64,000 bases of DNA from Oxalobacteraceae bacterium (GCA_025352145.1 JANXTY010000070.1:29620-93619), one strand, 5' to 3'; counted from the stretch's first letter, positions 8,226-17,639 are shown. Translations and numbers: made by a program. The notes: generated from the sequence alone by a model not told the origin.

Positions 8226-10304
8226 CCAACCTCAACCATCCGCGCCGCCTGCCCGCACGACTGTCCCGATACCTGCGCACTCCTGATCACCGTTAAAGAC
8301 GGTGTTGCCGTTGAAGTAAAAGGCGACCCGGACCATCCGCCGACTTCCGGCGTACTGTGTACCAAAGTCGCTCGCTACACCGAGCGCACGTATCACAAGG
8401 AGCGCCTGCTTACGCCCATGAAGCGCATCGGCAAGAAAGGGGAAGGAAAATTTGCTCCCATCAGCTGGGCCGAGGCAATCGACACCATTACCACGCGCCT
8501 GAAAAAAATTGCGGAGCATGATCCGCAAGCGACCCTACCCTACAGCTATGCCGGGACAATGGGGCAGGTACAAGGCGAATCGATGGCGGCACGGTTTTTC
8601 CATCGACTCGGCGCATCCCTGCTAGACCGCACCATCTGCGCATCGGCTGGTGCGGCGGGCTACAAATACACCATAGGAGCCAGTGTCGGCACCGATCTGG
8701 AACAATTTCAACATGCCAAACTCATCCTGATCTGGGGCAGTAATTCGATTGCGTCCAATCTGCATTTTTGGATGCGAGCGCAAGAAGCAAAACGACGCGG
8801 TGCCAAGCTGATTGCCATCGATCCCTATCGCTCGCTGACCGCAGAAAAATGCGATCAACATATTGCGTTGTTACCCGGTACCGACAGCGCGCTCGCCCTG
8901 GGAATGATGCATGTGCTCATCACCGAGGACGTAATCGACCACGATTACATCGCACGCCATACGCTCGGCTTTGAACAACTTAAACAACGTGCGCTGGAAT
9001 GGCCGCCAGAAAAAGTAGCTACTATCTGCGGCATTACTATCGAAGAAGTCGTGCAACTGGCGCGTGAATATGGCAATAGCGCCAGGCGCGGCGATGCAAC
9101 CGCGATCCGCCTCAATTACGGCATGCAACGCACGCACGGCGGTGGCATGGGGGTGCGCAATATCGCGTGCTTGCCGGCACTGGTGGGTGCCTGGCGACTG
9201 GCTGCGGGCGGTGTGCAGCTTTCTTCTTCTGGCTCTTTCCCTAAAAATACAGCTGCTTTACAGCGCCCGGATCTGATGCTCAACAAGGCGACGCGCACGA
9301 TCAATATGAGCACCATTGGCGATGATTTATTAAGACCCTCATCACAGCAATTCGGTCCAAAAATTGAAGCGTTGATTATCTATAACGCCAATCCCCTTGC
9401 GGTCGCGCCGGAGTCGGGCAAAGTGCTGGAGGGTTTCATGCGCGAAGATTTGTTTACGGTAGTGCTGGAGCATTTTCAAACCGATAGCGCTGACTATGCC
9501 GATATAATTTTACCGGCCACCACGCAACTAGAGCACATTGACGTACACACTTCTTACGGCCACCTGTACGTGGTGGCGAACAATGCCGCGATCACCCCTT
9601 TGGGCGAAGCCAAACCAAACACCGAGATTTTTCGTCTGCTGGCAAAGCGGATGGAATTCAACGATCCATGTTTTTCTGAGAGCGATGATACGTTGGCCGC
9701 GCAAGCGATCAACCGTCAGGATGCGCGTGCAATTCACATCGACTGGGATTCGCTGAAACACAGCGGCTGGAAAAAACTCGCTGTGCCCGATGCGCCATTT
9801 GCGAACGGAAATTTCCCCACCCCCTCCGGTAAATGCGAGTTCTATTGCGAGCGCATGATTGCCGATGCTCTCGATCCTTTGCCGACCTATATCGCGCCGT
9901 ATGAATCGGTGACCAGCAATCCCCACCTGGCCGAAAAATACCCGCTAGCGATGATCTCTCCACCGGCCAGAAATTTCTTGAATTCAAGCTTCGTCAATGT
10001 ACAAAGCTTACGCGCTACTGAAGGGGAGCCGCATCTCGATATGCACCCGATGGACGCCGCTGCACGTGGCATCGCCGATGGGTGTCAGGTACGCATATTC
10101 AATCAGCGCGGATCATATGTCTCCAAAGTGCGCATCACCGACAGGGCACGGCGCGGCCTGGTGGTCGGCTTATCGATCTGGTGGAAAAAACTCGCTTCCG
10201 ACGGAAAAAATGCTAACGAGGTAACCAGTCAGCGCTTGACTGACATGGGAAATGCCGCGACTTTTTACGACGTACTGGTACAGGTGGAAAGCGTCGTGCC
10301 ATGA
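8223..10304 (+). CDS. Molybdopterin oxidoreductase with 4Fe-4S cluster (DMSO reductase superfamily)
   Basis: The 693-residue product begins with the iron-sulphur cluster motif CPHDCPDTC (residues about 11-19), completed by the Cys in VLCTK about 30 residues later, then the molybdopterin-binding domains (GSNSIASNLHFW, YGMQRTHGGGMGVRNI) and a C-terminal dinucleotide-binding domain (GEPHLDMHPMDAAARGI). Members include formate dehydrogenases, and thiosulphate or polysulphide reductases. There is no twin-arginine signal, so it is probably cytoplasmic. No electron-transfer or membrane-anchor subunit lies nearby, so partner and substrate are unknown. The ATG at 8223 is chosen; a TTG two codons upstream is possible. 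It overlaps the next gene by four bases. Confidence 0.88.
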   Translation: MPTSTIRAACPHDCPDTCALLITVKDGVAVEVKGDPDHPPTSGVLCTKVARYTERTYHKERLLTPMKRIGKKGEGKFAPISWAEAIDTITTRLKKIAEHDPQATLPYSYAGTMGQVQGESMAARFFHRLGASLLDRTICASAGAAGYKYTIGASVGTDLEQFQHAKLILIWGSNSIASNLHFWMRAQEAKRRGAKLIAIDPYRSLTAEKCDQHIALLPGTDSALALGMMHVLITEDVIDHDYIARHTLGFEQLKQRALEWPPEKVATICGITIEEVVQLAREYGNSARRGDATAIRLNYGMQRTHGGGMGVRNIACLPALVGAWRLAAGGVQLSSSGSFPKNTAALQRPDLMLNKATRTINMSTIGDDLLRPSSQQFGPKIEALIIYNANPLAVAPESGKVLEGFMREDLFTVVLEHFQTDSADYADIILPATTQLEHIDVHTSYGHLYVVANNAAITPLGEAKPNTEIFRLLAKRMEFNDPCFSESDDTLAAQAINRQDARAIHIDWDSLKHSGWKKLAVPDAPFANGNFPTPSGKCEFYCERMIADALDPLPTYIAPYESVTSNPHLAEKYPLAMISPPARNFLNSSFVNVQSLRATEGEPHLDMHPMDAAARGIADGCQVRIFNQRGSYVSKVRITDRARRGLVVGLSIWWKKLASDGKNANEVTSQRLTDMGNAATFYDVLVQVESVVP

Positions 10305-11455
10305 GGCGAAAAATTTCGCTATGGTTTCTGTGGTTTTTCTCTTACGCCGTGCTTTTGTTCTGTAGCGGATGCGCTGACATGTCCTATTACGCACAAGCAG
10401 TTCGCGGTCAATATACGTTGCTAGCAGAGGCAAGGCCGGTAGATAGCTGGCTCAGCGATGCGGCCACCGACGTTCAGATCAAGGAACGCCTGGCAATGGC
10501 CAAACGCATTCGCCAGTTTGCAATACGGGAATTAGCGTTGCCCGATAACGGCAGTTACCAAACCTACACGGACCTGAAACGTCCTTACGTTTTGTGGAAT
10601 GTGGTCGCCACGCCGGCCTTATCGCTCAAGCCGCTGGAATGGTGCTTTCCCATTGCTGGGTGCGTTAGCTATCGGGGATATTACGACCAAGATGCCGCCC
10701 AAAACTATGCAACGGAACTACGCAAAAAGGGTAACGATGTACGGGTCGTTGGCGTACCGGCTTATTCGACATTGGGCTGGTTTAACGACCCTTTCCTGTC
10801 CACCTATATTCGCTCTCCCGACAGCGAGCTGGCACGGCTCGTATTTCATGAGCTGGCGCATCAAGTGGTCTACATCAAAGGCGATTCGCAATTTAACGAA
10901 TCGTTTGCCACAGCAGTGGAAGAAGCGGGCGTGCAGCGCTGGCTTGCGATCTATGGCGACGAAAAGATGCGCCTCCGCCATGCTGAAATAAACCGAAGGA
11001 AGGAAAATTTTTTAGCCTTGCTTCTAAAGCACCGCGCAGCGCTGGAACGGAACTATCAAAGCGTCGCCGGGGATAAAGAAAAATTTACGATAAAGCAGTA
11101 TATTTTTGCCGCGCTGCAAGAGGATTACCAACATCTGAAAATTACCTGGGGTGGTTATACGGGATACGACGGCTGGTTTGCCGAGCCGTTATCGAATGCG
11201 CATCTCGCAGCGGTAGCGACTTATCATGATTTAGTGCCGGGGTTTCGCGCCTTGTTAGCGCGGCATAAAAACTATGCCGATTTTTATGCCGCCGTCAAAA
11301 CACTGGCTGGCCTGAGTCGTTCCGAACGCCAGAAACGTCTTGCACAAGAGGTACCATTTCTGCAGCCGGCACAACCGGATGCATCCCCGCAAGTTCAAAA
11401 TACCCAGCCGGCAACTGGCGCCCACGGACCCGATACGAAATGGATGAGTCAATAG
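10301..11455 (+). CDS. Putative lipoprotein aminopeptidase (COG4324 type)
   Basis: A 384-residue protein with an N-terminal signal whose lipobox-like end is FCSGC (Cys near residue 24), so it is likely an outer-membrane or periplasmic lipoprotein. The zinc-peptidase-like motif FHELAHQVVY near residue 188, with QFNESFATAVEEAG about 15 residues later, gives the HExxH-plus-E arrangement of gluzincin peptidases. This matches predicted aminopeptidases of family PF10023. The start overlaps the stop of the molybdopterin enzyme gene (ATGA), implying coupled translation although the two products would act in different compartments. Enzyme activity is predicted, not shown; the family call is fairly firm. 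Confidence 0.85.
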   Translation: MRRKISLWFLWFFSYAVLLFCSGCADMSYYAQAVRGQYTLLAEARPVDSWLSDAATDVQIKERLAMAKRIRQFAIRELALPDNGSYQTYTDLKRPYVLWNVVATPALSLKPLEWCFPIAGCVSYRGYYDQDAAQNYATELRKKGNDVRVVGVPAYSTLGWFNDPFLSTYIRSPDSELARLVFHELAHQVVYIKGDSQFNESFATAVEEAGVQRWLAIYGDEKMRLRHAEINRRKENFLALLLKHRAALERNYQSVAGDKEKFTIKQYIFAALQEDYQHLKITWGGYTGYDGWFAEPLSNAHLAAVATYHDLVPGFRALLARHKNYADFYAAVKTLAGLSRSERQKRLAQEVPFLQPAQPDASPQVQNTQPATGAHGPDTKWMSQ

Positions 11456-11640
11456 ATCGGCCAACTCCGCCAAAACAGGCTGGATTTTAACCTTGAAAAA
11501 AATAATCCCTCAAGAGGTTAGGGCGTAAAATCGGTGACTGTTTCGTATTTATCTTTAAAAGATACAAGGCAGCGGGAGCCAATGACGACATAATGTTGGC
11601 AAGCTGCGGCGCACTATGCTGACATCAACGAGGTCCCTCT

Positions 11641-12945
11641 ATGCAATACCAAAAAACCGGCGAAATCATCAACGAAAATAGCGTCAGTGATCGCCTCTCT
11701 TTTTTCAAAAAATTGCAAACCATTTCCAATAAAATTCATGCGGCCAGCAATATCGATCAAATCATCGTCGAGCTGTCCGGTGATATCTGTGATCAGTTCG
11801 ATTGCGACAGGCTCACCCTATATACAGTGAGCGACACAAAAACCTCGATCGATTCCAAGGTAAAAACGGGCCTTAAATCGTTCCGGGATTTTTCTTTACC
11901 GATTTCTGAAAAAAGTATCGCCGGTTACGTGGCGCTTTCAAGGAGAAACGTCAATCTACGCAATGTCTACGATGATGCGGAATTAAAAGCTTATTCGCCC
12001 GGACTACAATTTTTGAAAAAAGTAGACATGCGTACCGGCTATGTGACGCGTCAAATGTTGGCCGGTCCCATACTCCGAGCAGATACGGGTGAGTTACTAG
12101 GCGTACTTCAACTGATTAACAATCGCTCCGGCGAGGCATTTTCATCCATGATGGTGGAGGGGCTGAAGGAAATATGCGAGACCCTAGCCGTGGCATTCGC
12201 CAACCGCCTCACACCGCCATTGCTGATTCAAACCAAGTACGATCCTTTGGTGGCTAACGCGGTTATATCGCTGCCCGAGCTGGACCTGGCGGCACGCGCG
12301 GCACGGCGCAAAGGCCTGCACATAGAAGATGTGCTGATCGATGAATTTCAGGTCCAGCCATTTCAAATTGGTGAGTCGCTCGCTCAATTTTTTGGCGTTT
12401 ACTATGAACCGTATCTGACGGAAAGACACAAGCCAGAAGCCTTAAAAAATTTTAAACGCGTCTACGTCGAGCATAACCATTGGTTGGTACTGGAAGAAGA
12501 TGCGGATGGTTTGGTCATTATGACTACCGACCCGAATCGGATTAGGGGTTCGCTCGTGCTTCAACATTTTTTCCCAAAAATCAAAGTGGAATATTGCGTC
12601 ACAACATATCGAGAATTTAATCAAACTGTCGCACAATTTTTTGAGGCTCCTGAAGAACCCACCGCATCAGAAGCAAGCCCAGATACGGGTGAAATTTTTC
12701 ATGTCGAAGCCAGAGTGGACACTACCGCCATTGCCGAACACGCACTCATCAGCCGCGTCCGTCAAACCATTGGCGACGCATTTCGCACCCATGCCCCGGA
12801 TATCCGAATCAAACAACATTCAAGCACCGAAAAAATCGTGACGCGCTTGCGAAAAGACGGATCCATACAGGAGATTAGCGGACAGGTAATGGTCGATTTT
12901 TGCATGAATATTTCCGACGATATATCGCATTCTGAGCCAGAGTAA
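11641..12945 (+). CDS. GAF plus GspE/PilB N-terminal domain protein lacking the ATPase
   Basis: The 434-residue product opens with a GAF sensor domain (residues about 20-195; DRLSFFKKLQTISNKIHAASNID, later LLGVLQLINNRSG) followed by an MshEN-like N-terminal domain of type II secretion or pilus ATPases (residues about 210-340; AARAARRKGLHIEDVLIDEFQV). Residues 375-417 (DAFRTHAPDIRIKQHS..., TRLRKDGSIQE) match the entry to the ATPase domain itself, but the protein ends about 20 residues later, before any Walker motif. Family members I recall with this order continue into a full GspE ATPase. A good ribosome-binding site (ACGAGG) precedes the ATG. It may be a truncated gene or a stand-alone sensor; no pilus genes are close. 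Confidence 0.75.
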   Translation: MQYQKTGEIINENSVSDRLSFFKKLQTISNKIHAASNIDQIIVELSGDICDQFDCDRLTLYTVSDTKTSIDSKVKTGLKSFRDFSLPISEKSIAGYVALSRRNVNLRNVYDDAELKAYSPGLQFLKKVDMRTGYVTRQMLAGPILRADTGELLGVLQLINNRSGEAFSSMMVEGLKEICETLAVAFANRLTPPLLIQTKYDPLVANAVISLPELDLAARAARRKGLHIEDVLIDEFQVQPFQIGESLAQFFGVYYEPYLTERHKPEALKNFKRVYVEHNHWLVLEEDADGLVIMTTDPNRIRGSLVLQHFFPKIKVEYCVTTYREFNQTVAQFFEAPEEPTASEASPDTGEIFHVEARVDTTAIAEHALISRVRQTIGDAFRTHAPDIRIKQHSSTEKIVTRLRKDGSIQEISGQVMVDFCMNISDDISHSEPE

Positions 12946-12947
12946 TG

Positions 12948-12988
12948 CTAGCCCGACCTTTGCACAAATCCGGGAGATAATCGCGCAG
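12948..12988 (+). repeat. Dispersed repeat, copy A (after the truncated GAF gene)
   Basis: Begins CTAGCCCGACCTTTGCA three bases after the stop codon of the GAF protein and runs to ATAATCGCGCAG. Copies B (27205) and C (22544) share the same start and the same following words. The match between A and B is 17 identical bases, then a variable patch, then 12 identical bases. Confidence 0.75.
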
Positions 12989-13003
12989 AATTTTGGTCTG
13001 CAA

Positions 13004-13051
13004 GGAACAATTGCATCCCTGTCGAAGATTGTTCCTCACAATTCCTCACAA
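13004..13051. repeat. Inverted repeat and 10-bp duplication downstream of repeat copy A
   Basis: GGAACAAT (13004-13011) and ATTGTTCC (13028-13035) can form an 8-bp stem; TTCCTCACAA is then duplicated in tandem at 13032-13051. There is no U run, so it is not a standard terminator. It lies in the otherwise empty 340-base gap before fadD. Confidence 0.7.
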
Positions 13052-13289
13052 ATTTAAAGGCAGGCAATGATTGGGGCAGGCTAGATTCCAGAAGCGCACA
13101 CCGGCAAAGATGCTCCGCTATTGTGCAAAGCGCTTGCATCCTGACGCTGTGCCAGATAGGATTGTTATTGCGGCAAAAAAATCGATGGCCAGAACGGGTC
13201 ACATCGATTTATTTGAGAACATGAAAAAGAGAGCAAGTCGCACGGCCACGCAACCCAAACTCAATACAGACAAAACAAAAAGGGAATCC

Positions 13290-14972
13290 ATGGAAAAGTT
13301 TTGGCTAAAGTCGTATCCCGTCGGCGTCCCTGCAGAAATTGATTGCAATCGGTACCAGTCCCTTGTCGATCTGATGGAAGAGGCTTTCCAAAAATACGCG
13401 GGGCGAGATGCCTACGTGTCAATGGACCAGCGCCTCACTTATGCGCAAGTCAATGCGGAGTCGAAAAAAATCGCGGCCTGGTTGCAAAATAAAGGCCTGC
13501 AAAAAGGGGCGCGCGTCGCCATCATGCTTCCCAACGTCCTGCAATATCCCATCGCCATTGCAGCCGTTCTGCGTGCCGGTTATACGGTCGTCAACGTAAA
13601 CCCGCTATACACACCACGCGAGCTGGAACATCAGCTCAACGACTCCGGTGCCGAAGCCATTATCGTGCTGGAGAACTTTGCCCGCACGCTAGAGCAGGTT
13701 CTGGGCAAAACCAACATCAGGCATGTGGTCGTAGCCAGCATGGGTGATTTACTCGGTGTCGTAAAAGGCGGCATCGTCAATTTCATGGTGCGCCACAAAA
13801 AGAAACTCGTCCCCGCCTTCTCCCTTCCCACTGCTATTCCGTTCAACAAAATGTTGTCTCAAGCATCCGGCATGACGATGACGCCGGTGACGCTGCAACA
13901 TGACGACATCGCCTTCTTGCAATACACCGGCGGCACCACGGGCATATCGAAAGGCGCCGCTTTATCGCACCGTAATATCATCGCCAATGTCTTGCAAAAT
14001 GAAGCCTGGATACAACCTGCTTTGAACAAATCGCCTCAGGTCGATCCCCTTATTTTTGTCTGCGCATTACCGATGTATCATATTTTTGCGTTGACTATTT
14101 GCTGCTTGATGGGTACGCGTTTAGGCGGCATGAACATCCTGATACCGAACCCCCGCGACATAGTCGGTTTTATCAAAGTACTGGGCAAATACAAAATCAA
14201 TTTACTCCCGGCAGTCAATACCTTATACAACGGCTTGCTCAACAACCCCGAGTTTGCCAAGCTCGACCTCTCCGCTCTCAAACTGTCGTTTGGTGGCGGC
14301 ATGGCAGTACAACAATCGGTCGCAGACAGATGGCTCAAAGTGACCGGCTGCGCCATTGTGCAGGGATATGGACTTTCGGAAACTTCACCCGTTGCAACGG
14401 CCAACCCGACCGACGCCACCGAGTTCTCCGGCACCATCGGTTTGCCCGTTCCCTCGACTGAGATTGTCATTCTCGATGACGCCGGTCAACCGGTAGCGCT
14501 CGGCGAACGCGGCGAGATCGCTATTCGCGGACCGCAAGTGATGGTCGGGTACTGGCAGCGTCCCGATGAAACAGCCAAAGCAATGACCGCTGATGGCTTT
14601 TTCAAATCGGGTGATATCGGCATCATGGACGAACGCGGTTATGTTCGCATCGTGGATCGAAAGAAAGACATGATCTTGGTCTCCGGCTTCAATGTGTACC
14701 CCAACGAAATCGAAGAGGTTATCGCCGCCCATCCGGGGGTGTTGGAATGCGCCTGCATCGGCGTGCCGGACGAACATTGTGGCGAAGCGGTGAAACTCTT
14801 TGTCGTGCGCAAAGACCCGAGCCTGACTGAAGAGCAATTGATGACGTATTGCAAGGAACAATTAACCGGATACAAACGACCTAAGCACATCGAATTTCGT
14901 ACCGACCTGCCAAAATCCAATGTCGGAAAAATTCTAAGGCGCGAATTGCGCGACGAGAAAACAACAACATGA
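13290..14972 (+). CDS. fadD: Long-chain fatty acid--CoA ligase
   Basis: This enzyme activates long-chain fatty acids to acyl-CoA with ATP at the inner membrane, the entry step of beta-oxidation. The 560-residue product matches FadD in length. The AMP-binding motif YTGGTTGISKGA lies near residue 215, GYGLSETSP near residue 360, and the C-terminal hinge DRKKDMILVSGFNVYPNEIEE near residue 455 with the catalytic lysine region PKSNVGKILRR at the end. I start at the ATG at 13290, preceded by AGGGAA and giving the usual MEKFWLKSYP beginning; the frame is open 73 codons upstream but that part is not protein-like. It overlaps the following gene by four bases. Confidence 0.95.
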   Translation: MEKFWLKSYPVGVPAEIDCNRYQSLVDLMEEAFQKYAGRDAYVSMDQRLTYAQVNAESKKIAAWLQNKGLQKGARVAIMLPNVLQYPIAIAAVLRAGYTVVNVNPLYTPRELEHQLNDSGAEAIIVLENFARTLEQVLGKTNIRHVVVASMGDLLGVVKGGIVNFMVRHKKKLVPAFSLPTAIPFNKMLSQASGMTMTPVTLQHDDIAFLQYTGGTTGISKGAALSHRNIIANVLQNEAWIQPALNKSPQVDPLIFVCALPMYHIFALTICCLMGTRLGGMNILIPNPRDIVGFIKVLGKYKINLLPAVNTLYNGLLNNPEFAKLDLSALKLSFGGGMAVQQSVADRWLKVTGCAIVQGYGLSETSPVATANPTDATEFSGTIGLPVPSTEIVILDDAGQPVALGERGEIAIRGPQVMVGYWQRPDETAKAMTADGFFKSGDIGIMDERGYVRIVDRKKDMILVSGFNVYPNEIEEVIAAHPGVLECACIGVPDEHCGEAVKLFVVRKDPSLTEEQLMTYCKEQLTGYKRPKHIEFRTDLPKSNVGKILRRELRDEKTTT

Positions 14973-15691
14973 CCACCTGTCCTATTACTCACCCCTCCTT
15001 ATCTCCACGCCAGACAACGGGAGTAAACACAGCCCTCTGCAAATTGTTGCTGGCCGGTTTGGGTATGCTCCTCTGCGCCTCCGTGTCTGCACAACAGATG
15101 TTTCGCTGCGGCAGCACCTATCAGGATCGTCCTTGCGAAGGCAAAGATAGCAAAGTCGTCGTAGGCATCAGCAATAATACTGCGCAGGCAGTCGGCACAA
15201 AAACATCGGCCGATGTCCAATGCGCACGGCTAGGCGTCGACGCACAAAAAATTAAATGGGCGAGAGAGGGAGGCCGCACAGAAGAAATAGCGCTTGCTGC
15301 CGCCCGCACCGCCAGCGAAAAACAACTCATCGAGGATGTCTATGCACGCAGCGGTACCTCCAGTGAAGTACGCTCCGGCGTGGAGGCTGACTGCATGGCA
15401 GAGAAAGAAAGAGAACGTAATGCCGCCAACTGGCAACGTAAGGATAAACGCGGCGCGCTTCCCGCCTCTTCAAGCACCAGCGCAGAATCGGCCTCCGAAC
15501 CCACGGAAAAACAATCCTCTGCCAAAGGAAGCACCGCCGATAGCACCAAAAAAACCCGTTGCGACAACATCACTGCGGCAATGGAAATGGTTCGCAAAAA
15601 TCAACGCAGCGGCGGCGATTCGGCAACGATGGAAGACCTGCGGCAACAACAACGGGATGCCGATAAGATGATGCGAGATGCGGGTTGTTAA
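14969..15691 (+). CDS. Secreted DUF4124-domain protein
   Basis: A 240-residue protein with a signal-like hydrophobic stretch (residues about 23-41, LCKLLLAGLGMLLCASVSAQQ) followed immediately by the DUF4124 motif MFRCGSTYQDRPCEGKD. The rest is charged and low in complexity, with an Ala/Ser/Lys-rich linker at residues 165-200 and a closing part rich in Gln and Asp. The N-terminus before the signal core is long (about 20 residues), so translation may begin later than the ATG that overlaps fadD's stop. DUF4124 proteins are common, periplasmic and uncharacterised in betaproteobacteria. No function is proposed. Confidence 0.75.
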   Translation: MTTCPITHPSLSPRQTTGVNTALCKLLLAGLGMLLCASVSAQQMFRCGSTYQDRPCEGKDSKVVVGISNNTAQAVGTKTSADVQCARLGVDAQKIKWAREGGRTEEIALAAARTASEKQLIEDVYARSGTSSEVRSGVEADCMAEKERERNAANWQRKDKRGALPASSSTSAESASEPTEKQSSAKGSTADSTKKTRCDNITAAMEMVRKNQRSGGDSATMEDLRQQQRDADKMMRDAGC

Positions 15692-15877
15692 GCGCGTTTT
15701 TATCCTGCTCTTTACATAAATTTTGGCGATGCCTCCAGAATTTTAGCTGGCACGGGAATTTTTCGAGCGATTGTCGCAGCAGGCACCAACCGACCGAGAG
15801 TGTTCCTTGGTTCACACAACCGTCATCGCCGCAATGCGCCAGCTTGCTGGCGATCCTCTGGATTGAATTGTAAGTAG

Positions 15878-16117
15878 CTAGCCCGGAATCTCAGGTTCGA
15901 CGAGTGTCGCCAGTTGTGCGAGCGACTCCTGCCAACCGAGGTAGCACATTTCCAGAGGAATGATGGCGGGGATACCGCTCTGGGTGACGCTCAACTCAGT
16001 TCCACAAAGCACCGGCTTCAGGGACACCCTCACCTCCAGCACTCCGGGCAAGTTCGGATCTTCGAATTTGTCCGTGTAGCGAATCAGCTCGTTTGGAACC
16101 AGCTTCGTAGGCCTCAA
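15878..16117 (-). pseudogene. C-terminal fragment of an SRPBCC/AHSA1-family protein
   Basis: The frame encodes LVPNELIRYTDKFEDPNLPGVLEV near its start and ends with LEMCYLGWQESLAQLATLVEPEIPG, the typical C-terminus of Aha1/START-like (SRPBCC) proteins. Only the last third, about 75 residues, is present. The first two thirds of the fold are absent and the sequence upstream belongs to a different gene fragment, so this is a remnant. The formal ATG at 16117 falls just inside the junction and is probably accidental. Confidence 0.75.
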
Positions 16118-16522
16118 AAGAAATAACCTTCTCTCCGCCTTTTGAGCCTGCGGTGATTTTAATTTTTAGATTCTGAACGCCGCGCCATCCTTTGCCGGCA
16201 ACTGGAATGACGTTAATTAGCGTGAAATGGGGACGTTTTCCATCCTCATCGGTGTCGAGCGTAAACGCCGCGAAAAATTGAGTGTGACTATTGCCCCCTC
16301 CAAACTCTTCCACGGTGAAGACCGCCAGCGCAAGCTCTTCATCCTTACTGACTTTGATCATTTGGACCATTGTGGCAGCGGGATACCCAACGGCGTAGCT
16401 ATTCTCAGTAGCTCGGTGAGACGTTGTACTTGATCGATGAGGGCCTTGGGAGCACCCTTGGGTAGGGTCGCAGCTGATGCAACGGTGCAAAGCAAGAAGA
16501 AAATGACGAACAGTTTTTTCAT
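16110..16522 (-). pseudogene. Frameshifted, 3'-truncated gene for a small secreted protein
   Basis: An ATG at 16522 starts a clear signal peptide (MKKLFVIFFLLCTVASA) and mature start TLPKGAPKALIDQVQRLTEL. Around 16405-16415 the frame shifts by one base: the original frame soon hits a stop, while the neighbouring frame carries on with ATENSYAVGYPAATMVQM and about 80 further sensible residues up to EKVISFEA. Near 16110 the coherent sequence ends where the SRPBCC fragment begins in another frame. So the gene has both a frameshift and a lost 3' end. Family not recognised. A sequencing error could explain the frameshift but not the fused end. Confidence 0.6.
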
Positions 16523-17022
16523 GATGACGAGGAATGTCTAGCTACGTTTTGGAGGGGAAGTTCGTTTACGCATTGTTAGACTAAAAATACAGCCTCAACG
16601 ATTTAATTTAACATTTTTCAAAATTAACCGGTACCCCAAAAAGTGGGGCTTCAGTTTCTTTCCCCTTGAAACCCGCATGGCGTCTGACTCCAATCGGTTA
16701 TACCTTCGAAAAACACGGTATAACCCAATCGAGAAAAGAGGCGAGGTTTCTGCTTTTCATTATAGCCAGAGATCAGCCCGTAAATACGATTTGTGAAACG
16801 TCATCGCACTTACGGATTGCAGCCTCTGCCACCACGCACCGAAAGAATGGGCATGAAACTCATCGCCTCAAAACAACCCGCTTGAAAAATAGGCAGAAAA
16901 TCATGCGATTCGGTGGTGTTTTTTAAGAGCCATTTCCACCCCCGCAAACGCGGGAATGGTGCACTGCCCCTGATGGCCTATCGCTATCGCCCGAACGTTT
17001 CAACGATGCTAAGGCCACTACA
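16523..17022. other. Intergenic region of 500 bases without a gene
   Basis: It contains a 9-bp inverted repeat (16696-16725), a small hairpin CCCC-AAAAAGT-GGGG near 16632 and a CCCGC/GCGGG hairpin near 16937 that may lie behind the YaeQ gene. The short open frames here show no protein-like character. Confidence 0.5.
16696..16725. repeat. Perfect 9-bp inverted repeat
   Basis: GGTTATACC (16696-16704) and GGTATAACC (16717-16725) are exact reverse complements around a 12-base spacer, and each outer side carries CAATC. It could be an operator or a decayed element end; nothing nearby tells which. Confidence 0.6.
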
Positions 17023-17571
17023 TCAAAAAGCCGATGGTGCTTTCACCGTCACCAAATCGATCTGCACCGTCTCATCCCCGCCGGTCAGCCAAATCTGCCC
17101 ATCCTGTATCGTGCATTGCAGTTGCATATTGCGCTGTGCCAGCTTTTCCAATTCGCGGCTGGTACTAGACGGCAGGTTAATTACAGTGAGATTTTTTGCA
17201 CGCTCGACGCGAGAACTAATCCCTCCCCACCAAATACCGCTATTGCTGGCGTAACTGAGGACCACGACTTGTTCTGCACGGCCACATGCTTTGAGGATGC
17301 GTTTTTCATCGGGTTGCCCGACTTCAATCCAGAGTTTAATCGCGCCCGTCAAATCTTTTTGCCACAGATCGGGCTCATCGACATCAAATAATCCCTTGGT
17401 AAACGTCAATGCCTCATGTGCATAACGGGCAAAGGCCAATAAACGCACCATCATGCGCTCATCGGTTTCCGACGGATGGCGCGCCAATGTCAGGACATGG
17501 CTCTGATAGTAGTTGCGATCCATGTCGGCAATTTGCAGATCGGCTTTGTAAATCGTTGCTTTAAGCGCCAT
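17023..17571 (-). CDS. YaeQ family protein
   Basis: A 182-residue protein starting MALKATIYKADLQIADMDRNYY, with HPSETDERMMVRLLAFA and GLFDVDEPDLWQKDLTG, all typical of YaeQ proteins, which have a PD-(D/E)XK nuclease-like fold. E. coli YaeQ is almost the same length. A role as a suppressor of loss of RfaH has been proposed for one member but the function is not settled. The ATG at 17571 is taken because family members begin there; the open frame reaches 14 codons further upstream. Confidence 0.92.
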   Translation of the reverse strand: MALKATIYKADLQIADMDRNYYQSHVLTLARHPSETDERMMVRLLAFARYAHEALTFTKGLFDVDEPDLWQKDLTGAIKLWIEVGQPDEKRILKACGRAEQVVVLSYASNSGIWWGGISSRVERAKNLTVINLPSSTSRELEKLAQRNMQLQCTIQDGQIWLTGGDETVQIDLVTVKAPSAF

Positions 17572-17639
17572 CGTTTCGTGAAAATTTTCAGCTAAAGTAA
17601 AAAACAGGAACAATGAATATCCGAAATGTGCTCGGGGAA

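Noticed and set aside
15685..15873. Plus-strand frame of 62 codons behind the DUF4124 gene
   Set aside because: Starts inside the end of the DUF4124 gene, no motif, no ribosome-binding site; probably non-coding.
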